Source: Immersiella caudata
Lineage: Eukaryota; Ascomycota; Sordariomycetes; Sordariales; Lasiosphaeriaceae
Reading direction: 5' to 3'
Length of the DNA: 64,000 nucleotides
NCBI GenBank assembly: GCA_030512335.1
Contig: JAULSU010000002.1
Span: 1,054,001 to 1,118,000, forward strand
The notes below the pieces were generated by a model. That model did not search any database. It saw only the letters and a list, made by a program, of their open reading frames with translations, and had not been told where the DNA came from. A program made the translations under genes and the position numbers. Below are positions 1 through 13,361 of this stretch, in pieces (position 1 is the stretch's first letter; every line of letters starts with the position of its first letter).

Positions 1-1642
1 CATCTTTTCTCTTTTGGTCATGAGTGGTTGCTAAACGCGCCGAGCGCCCGACCGCGACCTCTCCCGCAGGGGTGGGCAAGACCAGAGTGTGTCGTACAAG
101 GACTCTTTGGTGGTAGGCTATCTCCCGAACAGGGTGGTGACGCGCTGACGCTACTCTAAAACTGAAATACCATTTCATCACGCATATGCCATCGAAAGTC
201 CCTCGCCGTCGCCCCCAGTCCGGCCCTTGTTGGTCTGCCGCGGGTGCATGGGATTAGCGTTTCCCTAACTAGGAAATGGAGCAATATCTTTGACGGCAGC
301 GAATAGCAAAAATGCTTCCCGTCCGGCACCTGCGTCTCGCTCGAACACATCTGCTTCGATCGAGGGGGAAACGGGCCCCTCGCCAAGCGGGGGGAAGGAC
401 GTTGGAAGGATTTCGCACCGCCCTCTTGCCGTTACCACCTTGGCTGGGTTTCCCTGACATTGATACGCTAGACTGCTTGATGAGATGAGTCCTGTCGAAG
501 CAGCAAACCGGGAATGAGTCAATCACAAGGGAGCAAGCGAAGCAGGAACGAGTGTGGTGAGATTGCATTCCGTGGTGAGTGAGAAGGGAGAAAGGATACC
601 TCGCATTGGATCTCGTGATGGCGTCCTGCAGAGAACACGAAACCCTAAGCCTCTGGTGATGGGTGAAGGGTCTCGTTGCAAAGCCTCGTTCTTAGGCATC
701 ACCGGCGGGTGGTAGATTGGCATTCGTCTTGGAGGGCAGATTTGAGGACGTGTCGTTGCGTGCTCGGTGACCCATCCGTGATGGTTTGCTGTGGTTGGGT
801 ACGTTGGCGACCGTTTTCCTTTCCTTCCTTTTACGTCCACATCTCAGCCTCCCGCTGCCGAGCGATGAGGTGCTTTGCTTTTGCCGTCCGTCTTTCTCCG
901 TCGCCGTCGCCGTTGCCAACCCCAACCCGTTGGTGTGTTACCCGCAGTTTCGATTCGAAGCTGGCTGCGGCGCAGGTCGATCTGGGGAGGCCCGTCATCT
1001 GGTCAACCCCGTACTTTGAACCCTGTGCTTTTGGGTAGGGGGTGTACTGTGTGGAGAGATGGTTGTCTGCAAAGAATTAGCCAGAATACGCACAGAAGCT
1101 CTCGAGACACATGTAGAACAGTATGCGGAACGTGTGTAGAATGAAGCTTTTCAAGATTCCAGTCCCAGCGCTATAATTTGGGAGGAGTGTGGTGCCTAGG
1201 TATTCCGTAATGACAGAAAAAGTATAGCAAAATAACGAATGAACGCCCAGTGTCTATGGTTGCGGTGAATCTCCCCTTGACCTGTTCCCGAAAAGAAGCA
1301 AGATACCTATCCTCCGGACCATTCCGTATGATGAAAAGCAAGAAACCCACGAGACCAATGTCTAGTATACCCTTTCATCCATCTGTCCAAGAAAAATGAA
1401 CTGCCAGTTGCCCAGTTGTGCCCTTTATGAGATACATTAGTCGTACACGCGCTCCTGTCTAGTAACGAAGGTCCAATGTTTCCGCTTCCCTGCCCTTGTA
1501 AGAAGCCCTTGAGTTCCAGTTGTCCTCGGTATATACCCTTTCCATACTCCTGCCAGCTGGGAATCAAATCGAAAGCAAAGCAAAACGAATAGGTAGGAAA
1601 CTATTTTGTCGAGTTTTTTTTGTTTGTTTGCTTGAGCTTAGG
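1..1642. other. Gene-free flank downstream of the C2H2 gene
   Basis: I see no coding region here. All open frames are short (at most 120 codons), overlap one another on both strands and have no recognisable motif. The part nearest position 1642 is presumably the 3' untranslated region of the minus-strand zinc-finger gene. Confidence 0.5.
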
Positions 1643-2890
1643 TCACCTTCCCCAGCCGTGATGAGTGTCTCGTGGCATGGGAGCGAGCAAGCCGCTGCTC
1701 CCTAGCGGTGGGATGGCCATTGGAGGCAGACCACCAGACGGCGGGCCGTAGGCTTGGTGGTCCATGGGTCGTGCACTGCTAGAGCCCATTGTGTAGCCCT
1801 CCGTTCGAAGATCCAGGGTGCCGAGGTCGAATCTCTTGGAGCAGCCATCCTCCATGTGTCTAGGATATGGGTTAGCATGAAATCTTGCATAAAGGGGCAG
1901 AAAAACTTACCTTCTGAGGGTGTCCTTGCGCGCGAACAACCGGCTGCAGTAGTCGCATTTGTGGTTCCGCTCCCGCATGTGCACGCTCTGGTGGTGACGC
2001 TGGAGATCCGTCTTGCGGACGAACTTCTTGTTGCAGTCGCCGACAGTGCATGGGAACGGATACTCGCGTTTCTCGTCGTGGGTCTCCATGTGGGCCTTGA
2101 AGTTGTAGCTTCGACTGAACAGCTTGCCGCAGCCCTTGACCTCACATTGGAAGTTGGCCTCCGCCTGGGTTGTCAACCGCCGGGGTGCCCTCCGGGGCCG
2201 CGGCACGCGTAATTGCCTCCGCGAGTCCTGAAGGAATGGCGAGTTCGGCCCGGAGTCAGGCTGTGCCGGATAGTAGGGCTCACCAGGCTCAGCCGAAGGG
2301 TAGTCAGACCTGTGCCAGCCTGAGGAGCCGCCGTCCGAAAGGTAGCCACCCGAAGTACTCCCATACGCGCCTCCATCGGAGGGGTATGGAGCATGCACCG
2401 ACCTTGGGGATGGGTAGTGCGACACCTCTACGCTGTGGCCATACTCGGGCGCCTCCATCTTGACGCGAGGTCCCGAAGTGTACGAAAGAGCAACTCGGGG
2501 GGTGGTCGAGATAGGAGACCTGGATGTGCTGGTGGGCGGGGGCGTTGCGTGGCTAGTCGGGTGCTGGTAAACGTCGTGGCTGTAGGGGTAGTTTCCAAAC
2601 GTGTCGTACTCTCCGGACAAGATGCTGGGCATGGGAGATGCAGAGGAGGCGGGGTTGATGATGGTGCTGTTCCAGTCGGACTGTCCCATAGACTCGAGTG
2701 GTGGCAGCGATGTCTCAGGGTCCATCGAGGGGTTCAAACCGCAGCTCTGGTCTCCGTATATCGAGGCAATCTTGTATTGTTGCTCCACAAGGCCAGGTGA
2801 GGGATAGTCGAGCGAGGACCTTTCAGAGGGGCAGTAAGTGTTCGACGGGGTGGAAGGCGACCTTGTAAGCTGTGGTGGAGTGAGGTCCAT
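1643..2890 (-). CDS. C2H2 zinc-finger transcription factor
   Basis: Two exons, 2890-1911 and 1859-1643, with a 51-nt intron (GTAAGT...CCTAG), give 398 aa. Residues 1-225 are Ser/Pro/Tyr-rich and probably disordered, as in activation regions. A basic stretch RVPRPRRAPRR at about 228-238 may be a nuclear signal. Three fingers follow: C249/C254...H267/H271, C281/C286...H299/H304 and C312/C315...H328 with Cys333 as last ligand (C2HC). The intron splits the codon just before H328, so the third finger exists only in the spliced product, which supports the model. The tail is Gly/Pro-rich. It should be a nuclear DNA-binding regulator; I do not recognise a named orthologue. It faces the long empty region 2.9-13.4 kb, so its 5' leader and control region could be large. 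Confidence 0.9.
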
Positions 2891-3566
2891 GACGGAGTAT
2901 GGCCAGCTGGTGGGGGGAGGAGCCAGGTGTTGGTGGCTGGTGTGTGCTTATATACAGGGGCCTAGGTCAGCCAGAGATGCGAGACGGGGTGTTGGCGATG
3001 CTAGAAGAGCGAGGTGCCGTAAATCTGCCCTGTAACCTTGTTGGGGTCCAATTGGTGTTCTGGCACAACAAAGGTCCCAGACAAAGTGGATGGGGATGAG
3101 GCCAAATATAAGAATCGAGTCTAGCAACGGCGTGGATCTTGGGCCTCGAGGGCGTCGTTGTGTGTGCTGGGGGTGTACTGCGAGTGCGGTACGTCCTGGG
3201 CCCTAGCAGATGTTCGTTACTTGGTCGATTGACCCGTCCAGCATGAGGCAGATCTGGGGGGTGCAACAAGGGCAGGTCTTATAAGAAAGATGTGTAGATT
3301 GTACCAGGTTCTGCCTGGCCAAAAATGGAGACAAGCTACTGGTGCTGGTATAAGAGAAAGGGACGCTGTCCGTTATTGTACTGTTGGCCGCACTGGGGGC
3401 TAGATTTCGTGTCGAGGGGGGGATGGATGGTATGAGCGTGCCGGCCGGAATGGGGTGCGTAGCTAGCAGACGAGGGATTAGGAGAACGACAGCACAACCA
3501 TGGGTGCAAGGGTCAGACGAGGGTGTGAGATCCTGAGAGAAGCTCACCCTCCCCTGCTCACCAACG

Positions 3567-3582
3567 CCCCCCCCCCCCCCCC
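3567..3582. repeat. Homopolymer run of 16 C
   Basis: Uninterrupted C run in the non-coding region upstream of the C2H2 gene (G run on that gene's strand). The length may vary or be mis-called. Confidence 0.9.
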
Positions 3583-6500
3583 TGCTTCGCTGCACCGACC
3601 GACGTCCAACGGCACCCAAGTCCCATCACGAGGAGCTCTAGCAACAGAGCGAGTAGGGTTGTTGCTGCACCCTCCTGATGAGGAAGCATCTCGCAGACCG
3701 AGCTCATGGCGTCCGTCGGCACGTCGGCGCCCGTGGAGGCACGGAACGGGCTAGTTAGCTCGACAAGACGCGTGCTGTTAGGGGCCTTGTTGGCGTTGCC
3801 ACTCTCAGCACTGACAGGTAGGGTGGGATGGGATGGGCAGAGGTACGGGGCGAGTGAGATGGGGTGGCAGAACCAAGACGCTGAGGGGTGGCTGCCAATG
3901 CAAACCATCACTGTGCAGTCGGGAGGAAATAGCAGAGCAGCAAGTGACTGCAGAATCGAAAGGCTATGTTAGGTACCGCCAGTGTCGACCATGCAAGGCA
4001 GATACTAAAAGTAGCGACAGGGGGGATGGAGCGTCGAGGTACAAGCCTGAACGGCCCGGGGGGTTCAGTTTGGCGCTGTGCATTTGCTGCAGTTGGGGCT
4101 CCGTTTCGCGGCCTGGTGCTGGTCCTGCCAACAGGCCCTTCTGGGAAGCCGTTTTGAAGACGGGAGGGAACATTGGCAGGGCTGGCCGCTTGGTCACACA
4201 AAGCGACTTAGTGCATCCCAAGGCCTGTTGGGTCCTCTGCGGGATTGTCCCGGCCTGCTGCAACCGTGTTCAGGCTACTTTAGCGCACACTCCCCAGGCG
4301 GACGGCGCGGAGGAGAGCGGGAACCTGCGCCTAAGCAGTTACTCGGAGATCTTTCGAAACGTGAAGATGGCGACCCAACCAGAACGGTGGCTCGAAGCCA
4401 CGAGCGCGGCGACAATCGGACGGTGCGGCAGCGGGAGCGGAGGATATGCGTTAGTGAGCACGGTCATCTCGATGAGACTCAGAAGCCCGTCAGCACCTAG
4501 AGTGCAACGTCCTTGATGCTGCCCAGTATTCGATGGGCTTCGAGTCTCGCGACGAAGGTGGGCATTGAGCGCATTGAGAGACGAGGGGCGATCGACGACA
4601 AGCCTCTCCGCGGGCCAACGCGGCAACATTTGTTTGTGTAACCTGTAGTGTGATGTTGTGGGGAAAACTGCTAGACTGGATTATCCGACCTGCGCGTCTG
4701 AGTGGTTGCAATGGGATGGGATTAGGATCGAGACCCTCCTGTACTGCGACTGTAGGTAGGTATCTCGTACGTGCCGCGCCGAGCAGTTAATGGCGGTAGT
4801 TGCAGCGGGGTCTTCCTCCTGTGGCCGACGAAGCGACCATGACGGCTGCGAGTCTGCGACGATGGGAATGAGAATCAGACGAGATGTGGAGGACACGACA
4901 CTCCCAAGACCGCCCCCGAGCATCGGAACAGCGGGACCCTCGATGTCGCTTTCTGGACCCCAACGTATTCCATTTTGTCGAGACGGAGGGGACTGCGCAC
5001 GCTGCTCAAGGTAGGTGGTTGGGCAGAATTTGCCATGATTTGAATTCGGCCCTAGGCCAGGTGCAACGCGCAAAGACAATCTTCAAGCGCATTTGCTAAA
5101 TGGACCGCCGTGGAGATTGGCATGAACGAGGAGGATGCGGGCCGTCGTTCTGCAAGAGTTGGAGATGGCGCAGCGACCACCGTAGGAGATCGACTGCCTG
5201 CGGTCAAAGATCTCTACAGCCGACAAAGCATGACAGGGCCAAGACCCGCTCAATTGGCCAATCCCCTGAATGGAGGCAGGAGCAGCTCAGCCCTAGGCAA
5301 GTACTCTGTACTCCCCCGAGTCCACTGGATCTCGTCAGCGAAAGGTCCGCACAGCATGATGAGGGGAAGCTCGGAAACACAGCATTCAGTTACCGCGTTG
5401 CACAACCTAACGCAGAGCACACACACACACCTCGTAAGCTCTCTTCCTTGCGCGCAACCCACCGCCCAACCAATGCCGGCCATGTTCAATTTGTTGCCAG
5501 AGACATTAGACGCGGAGGGGAGTTGGTTGGGTCGGGGTTCTGTCTCAGCGCCGTTCGCAATTTGTTTCCACGCGACTTCTCGAACGCTGATTCCCAGCGG
5601 GGAAACGCGGAACGTCATGTCATCGCGTGGCAGAGGTCACCCTGAGAGCGGTGCCCAAACTCCAGCGATTCCAGGCGGGAGACTCCGCGCTGTCACTGCT
5701 GCAAACCTGGTAAGCTGCGTCACCTCACGGTTTGGCGTTGTTTTTCGCTCCGACTTTCCCTCGATGCTTGTTCAGTCCGACCTGCGATGCGACTCCGTCA
5801 ACCCAACCCCGCGTCACCACAATCCCAACGTGCCCGCGGGCCCGAGACGGTTAGCAGGTCACGACCAGGCAGCAGCCTGATGAGGACCCTTGACCTCTGC
5901 CCGCAGATGAAAACGTAACGCGCGTTACGGAGTGCGACGCCAACCTCCCGTTTCGCGCAGTCAGTCTCTTCACAGCAACATCACAGTATGCTAGCAGCTC
6001 CGTCACTGAACCGCACCGCACGGGAACAGTATTAGGTTAGCAGGACCTCTCTTGCGAGATGCCCTGAAATGAGGTCCTCGGTGTACTAGCCCCCATGTTC
6101 GTCATACGGTGGGCGGTTATCGAAACCAACTTGGTGACTGTTCTGGAGGAAGCACGATCTGCGGGAGCAAAGCTCCTTCGTGGGGTCCAGGGATGTCTCA
6201 AATCTCAGCAACCCGCCGAAGACGCTGTCTCGGGCAAACAGCCACTATGAGAGCCCTGAATGTCTTTTAAGGTTCCGTTTTTTTGACCGCTCGGGACGTG
6301 ACGGCCTCAATCCCCACGCCGAATTCCACAGCACTCGGGGTCAAAAAACAACTGCGGCGGAGGATGATGACAGCACAAGATCAGCGGCGGCAGGCGATCC
6401 ATTATGCGGCATTGCAAATTCATCGAAACCCTGGAACCTTGGCCAAGCACTAGCACTGGGCAAGCGTGCGCGTCTCGAGAGCAAACTGTTCCATCAATAG

Positions 6501-9500
6501 ACAGTCCAGCTTGGATACAACCCTACGCGTGGTTGCTGCTGTGGAGCAGGGGGTGGCAGAACGATGGAGCGCGAGCGCTGGAAAAGTCGGCAAGGTGAAG
6601 GGCCGCTGGAACAAGGTGTGGTGGCTCTCAATGGCGCGCCGGTATCGCGCGCCACGTTCCCCGGGGAAGCTTATTTGAGTTCCTTACCCGCGAGGTGCGG
6701 GGCAGTCGCCGACACTCCGTGGACATGGGTCTTTTGATCGGTCAAAAGCTCCCTGGCTCGAGTCCGTGTCCAAGGACCATGGCCTGGTCTGAGAAGTGGA
6801 CGGGCGTGGACGGTTACCAGAATTTTGCATTATCTGGGACGGAGGAATCGGTGGCTTTCAGCGAAGCTCTGGGCCCTCAAGTTTCGAGTAGGATTGGTGC
6901 TCCAAGTTGACATCCATCCGAAAGCGGCCAACGGTTCATGCAGGAAGCTGTCGTCTTGAAACACAGACAGTGTCTGACAGGACAGACTCTCTGAAGCACT
7001 GGTCTGGGCTCCACTGTGCAGCATGCAGCGCGCCTTTGGGGCTCTTCCGCTGTCGACGGAGCTGGCCACAATCGATCCGCCCTCGCTGTTGCACCACATA
7101 CTGACAAGATAGCCGCGCTTCCGATCCGGTTCTCTGGTCACAGGAAAAATATTTGACTTATCGGCACGAAAGTCACCACATGGCGAGTCAGCTCAGGGGC
7201 GTTTGAAGGGACTGCTACAGCACTGCTACAGCGCTGTTCGCATAGGGAGAATCCTTCCGTCTCAAGTGCGCCTTGGGAAACGCCTGGTAATATTGCGAAC
7301 CGGCTATTATCACCACGGTTGCTTTTCTGCCAGACCTGGCAGGTGAATTGGCCGCTAAGGTACCTCCCTGGACAGCGGATATTCCCGCCGGCTAGGTAGC
7401 GAGACCCATGCCCTGTGGCCCCAGCTTGGGGGCTCAACGAAGCTTTGCTGCAGGGCCCCGTCCAAGGCTCGTGGCCCTCTTGGCAACCATCCTGTGGGTC
7501 AATGCGGCGGCTTTGACAGCGATGATGACGAGATGCCGTCGCCCTGAAATTCTGGAGAGGAGCCCTATGATTCCCTCGATAGATTGGAGCGCATGGGGAC
7601 CAATCAGGAACAGTTAGGTATACATGTGGAATCACGGGTGGCGCGTTACAGGGCGACGCTGGAGTATCAAGAAGCGTCGGAAGGCCCAGACGTGTGTCTC
7701 AAGGCAGCATGCCGTTTTCCATCGAGGGCGGTTGCCAGCCTGGCAGATAGCAACGCAGCCAACCGAACGCCAACAAGCCCGTCCCGTCTTCCCCGGTTTT
7801 CGCCCCTGCTGCGCCAACAGTGCGGACAAAAGCGCAAGTTTGCCTTTATTATGAAGCGCATGCGCGTGGGTGTCTGGGCTAAGTTATCTGCGCTTGTGCA
7901 TTGCCGCTGGGCAATCACCATGTCGCCTTGTACTTAGTCCGATATGCATGCCACTCATCCCGCCCGATAGGAGAGACGGGATTGCGTTTTCTACCACTGC
8001 GAGCATGGCATCACCTCCCCAATAGCCCCAATTCTCGAAAGTGGCCCTGTTCTTCGCTCCCCGCGCCGAATCGCGGTGCCTTGCTGCGCCCTGGCACCTT
8101 AAATCCTACCATCACTGGACGTGGGAAAAAAGCGGACGCATTCTCTCAAACCCTCCTGCAGCAACATGGACAGAACCGACTCAGCTCGCCGATGGTAGGA
8201 GGGTTACAGTGAAAGGCAAGCAGGCCCGCTGGGCAACACGACGAGGGGGCGGTCAACAGCAACATCAATAAACAAGGGCAAGTCGCAACCGACACCGAAG
8301 AATTTGCAATCTAGCAGTTCCCTACGGGCGGGATCTTTGATAGCTACACCACCTTTGCGCACCTCCTAAGCACCAGCTGCCGGTGCTTCTGGCCGCCCTG
8401 GCTCGCCCGACGTTGGCCTTCCCACACCTCGTCCCCCTCCGGCCCGGTTGCTGCAGAAGCCTACCGAACTCTTTGTCTGTCACGCCGCCCATCCCTTCAC
8501 CCCTTCTTCTTGGCAGGGTGCCTTCAGTCCCGACCGGCAAGGGCATCGGCTGAAGGATTCACGGGATGTTTACGACAGAGTGGCGGGTCCTTGGAATGCT
8601 GAAACGCTGTGGTTTATTTGGGGTGTCCTGCAGAAGCCAGAAGGAGACTCTATCCCCAGTCACGGAAAGCCCGGGGAGCACAGCAATCACCGGAGAAGCT
8701 CATGACAGCATCAAGCTGGTGTAACGGTACGGTCTGGTGTGATCTCATACTCGAACTGGCCACGTTTTCCCCACCCCTCGAATCCTGTCACCTCGGATTT
8801 GGTCTCCTGACCGTCATCATCAAGTACCAACTAGCCCTAGCAAGAGCCTCCAAGGTAGGTGTGGGTTGCCATGAAGCTGTGAGGAGCTTTTGGGGGAGCA
8901 CAACAAAACGGAGCCAATGGCAAGAGCCCCTGAGCGCGGATAAGGCCCGAAATAATCATGCTCCCCCATTGGACAGGCGTCAACGCAGCGACACAAACTT
9001 ACCTATTTCTGTCCCACCCACGGCGTCAATCAGCCATGGCAGAGCGCCATCATGTTGCACAAAAGACAATAAACCAGCCCAATAATGGACAGGGCAACGA
9101 AACGGGAACAGGTGAAGCGCCTCCAAACATGGGAAAACACTGCCGGGAGCGAAAAAAAAAAGGAACGATAACAAGACGCTATTACATACGGCACGTAAAT
9201 GATGATGATGTCGTCGTTGGTTGATACCGCCCCGTTCCCAAATCCGACGAACTCCACAGCTCGCACATAAAAAGCCAACCAATGGATTCCTCTCTTCCGA
9301 AAACGACCATGCTGACGATGGGCCCTATGCTCAAAACGGCCGCATCAGTCGAGACCATCAACGCCTCCACTTCCCGTGCCGGCCGATTTAGACCTACTTT
9401 GTACCGCTTGCTGACCTCATTCCCTCCCACCCATCAAATCCCACCTACCAACCCGCGTTTGCGTTGCGTTACGTTGCGTTACTTCGTCTAAGTGCAGTCA

Positions 9501-9536
9501 GTCCGTCGGTCGGTGTACCTAACTTTTTTTCCCACC

Positions 9537-9602
9537 CACACACACATACACACACATACACACACATATCACATCACACATCACATCACACATCACACAC
9601 AC
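9537..9602. repeat. CA/CACAT simple repeat
   Basis: About 66 nt of imperfect CA repeats with interspersed CATA and CATCACA units, in non-coding DNA. Confidence 0.85.
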
Positions 9603-12600
9603 TATACCGCCACACCATATCGGGACGTGAGGCTTACACGCCGAAGCCAAACCGGGAAACGACTAGACTGGTTAGCTAGCACACCAACCAGACCATCAAC
9701 CACCCATGGGATTGTAAATCGTGGTGTGCATGTATGTGTGGTCAGCTAAGGCTAAGCCATGGAAACATTTTTTGGGAAGCTAACGAATGGATGGATGAGA
9801 CGATGAAACAAACGAGGCAAGACTAAGGAAAAATCCCCCTTGGTTTGTGTGCCTGCTGCGGTGAATGCCCAGGCGGGAAATCCGAAGGGAACCACTTAGA
9901 ACATGGGATGATGGCTGTTCCTCGTCAATGCGAGCGAGACTGCGAGCGAGAGCGGGCTGGTTTCCGACTTACTCGGATCAGCGCTGCGCTGCCGCGATGC
10001 AAGCAATACCAAGTAGGTAAGTAAGACGTTAGGGGAGTAAGGAGTCTTGTTTGGTAATGGTAGCTCGTACATAAGGTCAGGTAGGTAAGAAAGGGGAATC
10101 CAAGACCAGGTTAAGCTCGGGCTTTGATCTTGCGCCGGCTTGGGCTTACGGATCTACGAGAGGACGAGGGAGATGTGCGGTTTGTGTTTACTCGCATAAG
10201 ATCGGCCTGGGAGTTTTTTGCATCCATTCCGAGTACTAGTATTACTCCTCGGAGATCGAAATGTACTGTATGTAGGCTACCAGGGGGTAATTCTCGTTGC
10301 CCGATCGCTTGTTCGCAACTCCCGTGCTGGGGGATCCGTGTCCGCTGCGAACGCTATGCTCTGCGTTCGTGGCGAGGAAACACCATCCCGCGCTCGACTA
10401 TCTCAGTCTAGCAACTAGCGCAGGCACTCGGATCGTCACCCCTGGCTGTCTGCCTTGCCGGAGCGAATCGCGGTGGTGTTTCTCGACTCCCGCTGCGCGC
10501 GCGACGCATGACGGCTGTGGAGCCCGCAGAGCCGACGCGGGATTCGGGACTCGGGAGCGAGAAGCCGTGTTCCGGTGCCCGTGGCCCGATGCCCGTCTTC
10601 ACGTGGCGTTTGGAGATATGAGGTGTGGTGGGCGCTAGCTACCTCCAGATAGAGGGCGCTGGGGGTTCATCGTGGGGGAAGGGGGGCCTGGGACGGCGCA
10701 GCACTGCGTCAGATCTCTGTCACTTTTCTTTCTTGTTTTTTTTCCCTCTCATATCGTCAGCTCCGTTTTCCTAGCGTGCGGCCTTCCCTTTTCTCCGGTC
10801 GCCAGGGTAGGGGGTGCCGCGTAAAAACCCCTGGATTGTCATCCTTCAAAGTCGCACTGTCTTTGGTGTGGGAAGTTCCGTGGTGATGGCTGCATCAGCT
10901 TGGAAGCGTGGATGGAAAACGTAAAGAAAACCGTCCTGTCATTTCTGTCGCTGGTTCGTACCCCCGCATGAATCAAGAAAGCCTTGTTCGTAGGATGAGC
11001 TGGCTGGTCTCGGGCACCTGTTGGCCTTCCTGGCGATACCACACTGGCATAAGGACTAGAGCAAGCCGCCGGTGCTGCTTCGGCCTCATCTGCCCGCCCA
11101 GACAGACAGGGGCAGCGCACTGATTGGAGCTGGGGGATGTCGCACAGGGCTGTGATGGAGGTGCAGGGCGCACAGACTGGTGGTTGCGCGCGCACTCATG
11201 CGACGGTGCTGTACTGAAAACGACATCACCAAAGCCCACTGTTGACGTTCATTTCGCTGCTGGGTGTCATTGGAATAGCGGTTCCTGAATTCGGCATCCT
11301 TGAGAGAGGTTCTCATCTGTGGCAGAGACGGGGCGTCCAACAAGGCATGCTGCACGTATTCTGAGACTGACCTAGGTCCAACCAAATGAACGTTGACCTC
11401 AAAAGACAAGACGGAGTTTGCGGTGCGAAAGCGTTGGCTGAACAGTCAGACGGCAATGGGTTGCGCGGAGACGGCGTGAGATTGGTCGGTCTGATGTGCT
11501 GATGGCCTTCTCAGGATTTTGGTCATGTCCACCATGTTCAGCTCCAAAACAATGCGAGAGCCGCAGCAAAGCGCAGTCAAAATGGAGAGAGGGAGCGGTT
11601 CGACGGGGTTGCCGAGCCGGTTCTCTGTTCGAAGAAATCCATCCAGGTCCCTTCGTCGTCATCACGCCCATCATCCCGTGTTGTCATCTGTCAAGCGCGA
11701 TGGATTCTTTGTGGATCCGGCAATGGTTGTCGTTTACTGGCGACATCGTCAACTGGGCCACACCCCTGCCTGTGAGAAGGCGTTTTGGAAACATCCATTC
11801 CCCAACTTTTTTTCCTTCTGGAAGCCTTCGGTGCATGAGGCCTGCCCGCCGTGCCATCGTGGTGCGGCGACCGCTGACAGCAGGGCTTGCACGACTGGCC
11901 GGTATTGGACATGAAACTGTGGGTGAGGGGTTGGATGTGTGGACGTCAGCCACGATGGCTCTGGAGACACACCCTTTCCTCTCTTGAAGAAAGATGACAG
12001 GTCATTTCGAGATGCGCCTTGTCGCGTGGCCGCTGCCTCCCCGCGATGAGTCTGGAGAATCTGGCGGAGGCGTGCCTGCGTGCCGGCGGCGTCGACGAGT
12101 CCCGTTGGAGAATGCTTTGCTTGCTGGTTGCGTGGATGTACGAGGTTGGTTTGTTGCGCGACCAGCCCTCCAAACAGGATTCCACATTTTGATCATGGTT
12201 CTTGTTTCGAAGTCGATCCGATGATCATAGCGGGCAGCTGTTATGATGCAAAAGTGGCACATTACCGTTGCAGCCGAGACTCGACGAAGCTTGTTAGTCG
12301 GAGGCGAGTCGGAGCGCTCTCGCTACCCAACTTTTGTGAAGGGATATCTGCGCGGCTTCTAGAATGAAACCTGCGGTGGAATGACACCGCTGGCGCGGTT
12401 CGAAAGCAGCTGCCAGATGTGTCCAAGGGGTTGGGACAGGAACACGCACGTGGAAGCCTGGGCGGAGAGCAGCGCCGTTGGTCGGGATGCGTGCACCGTT
12501 GGAGCATCACGGCGGCGCCGTGGCGTGGGCGCGCTTCGTATGTCTCATGCACCATCGTGTTTCCTGAGGCTTGTCTGCCTGTGTCGTGACCGCTTTGGTG

Positions 12601-13361
12601 TGGCTGCAGCTCAGCGACACAGATTACAGCAATTTTGTATCAGGTTGACCCCGTCGGCGATCTCAGCGGCCGACATTTGCGATGACACGATGACTTCTCG
12701 GCGGGTTCGCGTGCAGGAACTGGAAGGCTGATTCAATCAGCAACCATGTCATGTCGTTGGCTGAGCGTCGCAGCAAGGCATTGAGCAAATGAAATGCAAG
12801 AAAAGCGGGCTGAGCACAGCCCATTCCATCTCAGGGGGGAAGGTGAAGATTTTGGAGTCGCTTCCATCTGTGAGATCGGATCATTTCGGGTTCGTAGTCA
12901 AGCGGCTCTCTACGCTCTGGATTTGTGCATTCTGGGACGTCTCTGGCGATATTGCGAAACGATGAGAGACCTTGAAGCTAGACGTTGGGGCGAGCAAGCT
13001 GAGGTGGAGCCAGTGGAGGCAGGACCCACTCTCACCGCCGTGGCTCACCTTGTTCACCTTGAGCTGAGCTTGCCACACCGACCTCAAGGTAAAATATTTT
13101 TGCTGCTGTAGGCAGCCAGCCACGTGACTCTTCCTGCCTTTGAACACAACGAGCATTGAATTTCTCAAGCCGGATCGGACGGCCATCGCGTATATTGGCA
13201 TCAAAGACGGTAAATCTGGTAATCTATCTACTGCTCATCGATCCGGAAGTGAGAGAAGCGCCGTAATCCCGCGAAGCACTGTGGCGGAAGTCGCGAAGGC
13301 AGCGCCTCGAGCGACGTGATCGCGTAATCCCGGCTCCCTGGGAAGAGGGACGCTGCCCGCC

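Larger units (their letters stand above)
2891..13361. other. 10.5-kb region without supportable genes
   Basis: It lies between the starts of the divergently transcribed C2H2 factor and rad3. Open frames reach 256 codons but show no motif, no codon pattern and no plausible exon partners, and they overlap frames of similar length on the other strand. Features seen are a 16-nt C run (3567-3582), a CA-rich simple repeat (9537-9602), repeated GTTGCGTTAC near 9460-9482, and recurrent AGGTAGGTA/TAGGTAAGTA words around 10010-10090. The most economical reading is upstream control DNA and long leaders of the zinc-finger gene, possibly with non-coding transcripts. Confidence 0.5.

Noticed and set aside
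3833..4516. 227-codon plus-strand frame upstream of the C2H2 gene
   Set aside because: No recognisable motif; opposite strand equally open; judged chance.
4698..4760. tRNA-like A-box text (GTCTGAGTGGTTG) followed by a B-box-like GGATCGAGACC
   Set aside because: No acceptor-stem pairing or anticodon arm could be drawn, so not called a tRNA.
5110..5880. 256-codon plus-strand frame in the gene-free region
   Set aside because: No motif, overlapping frames of similar length, no exon partners and no codon pattern like that of the real genes.
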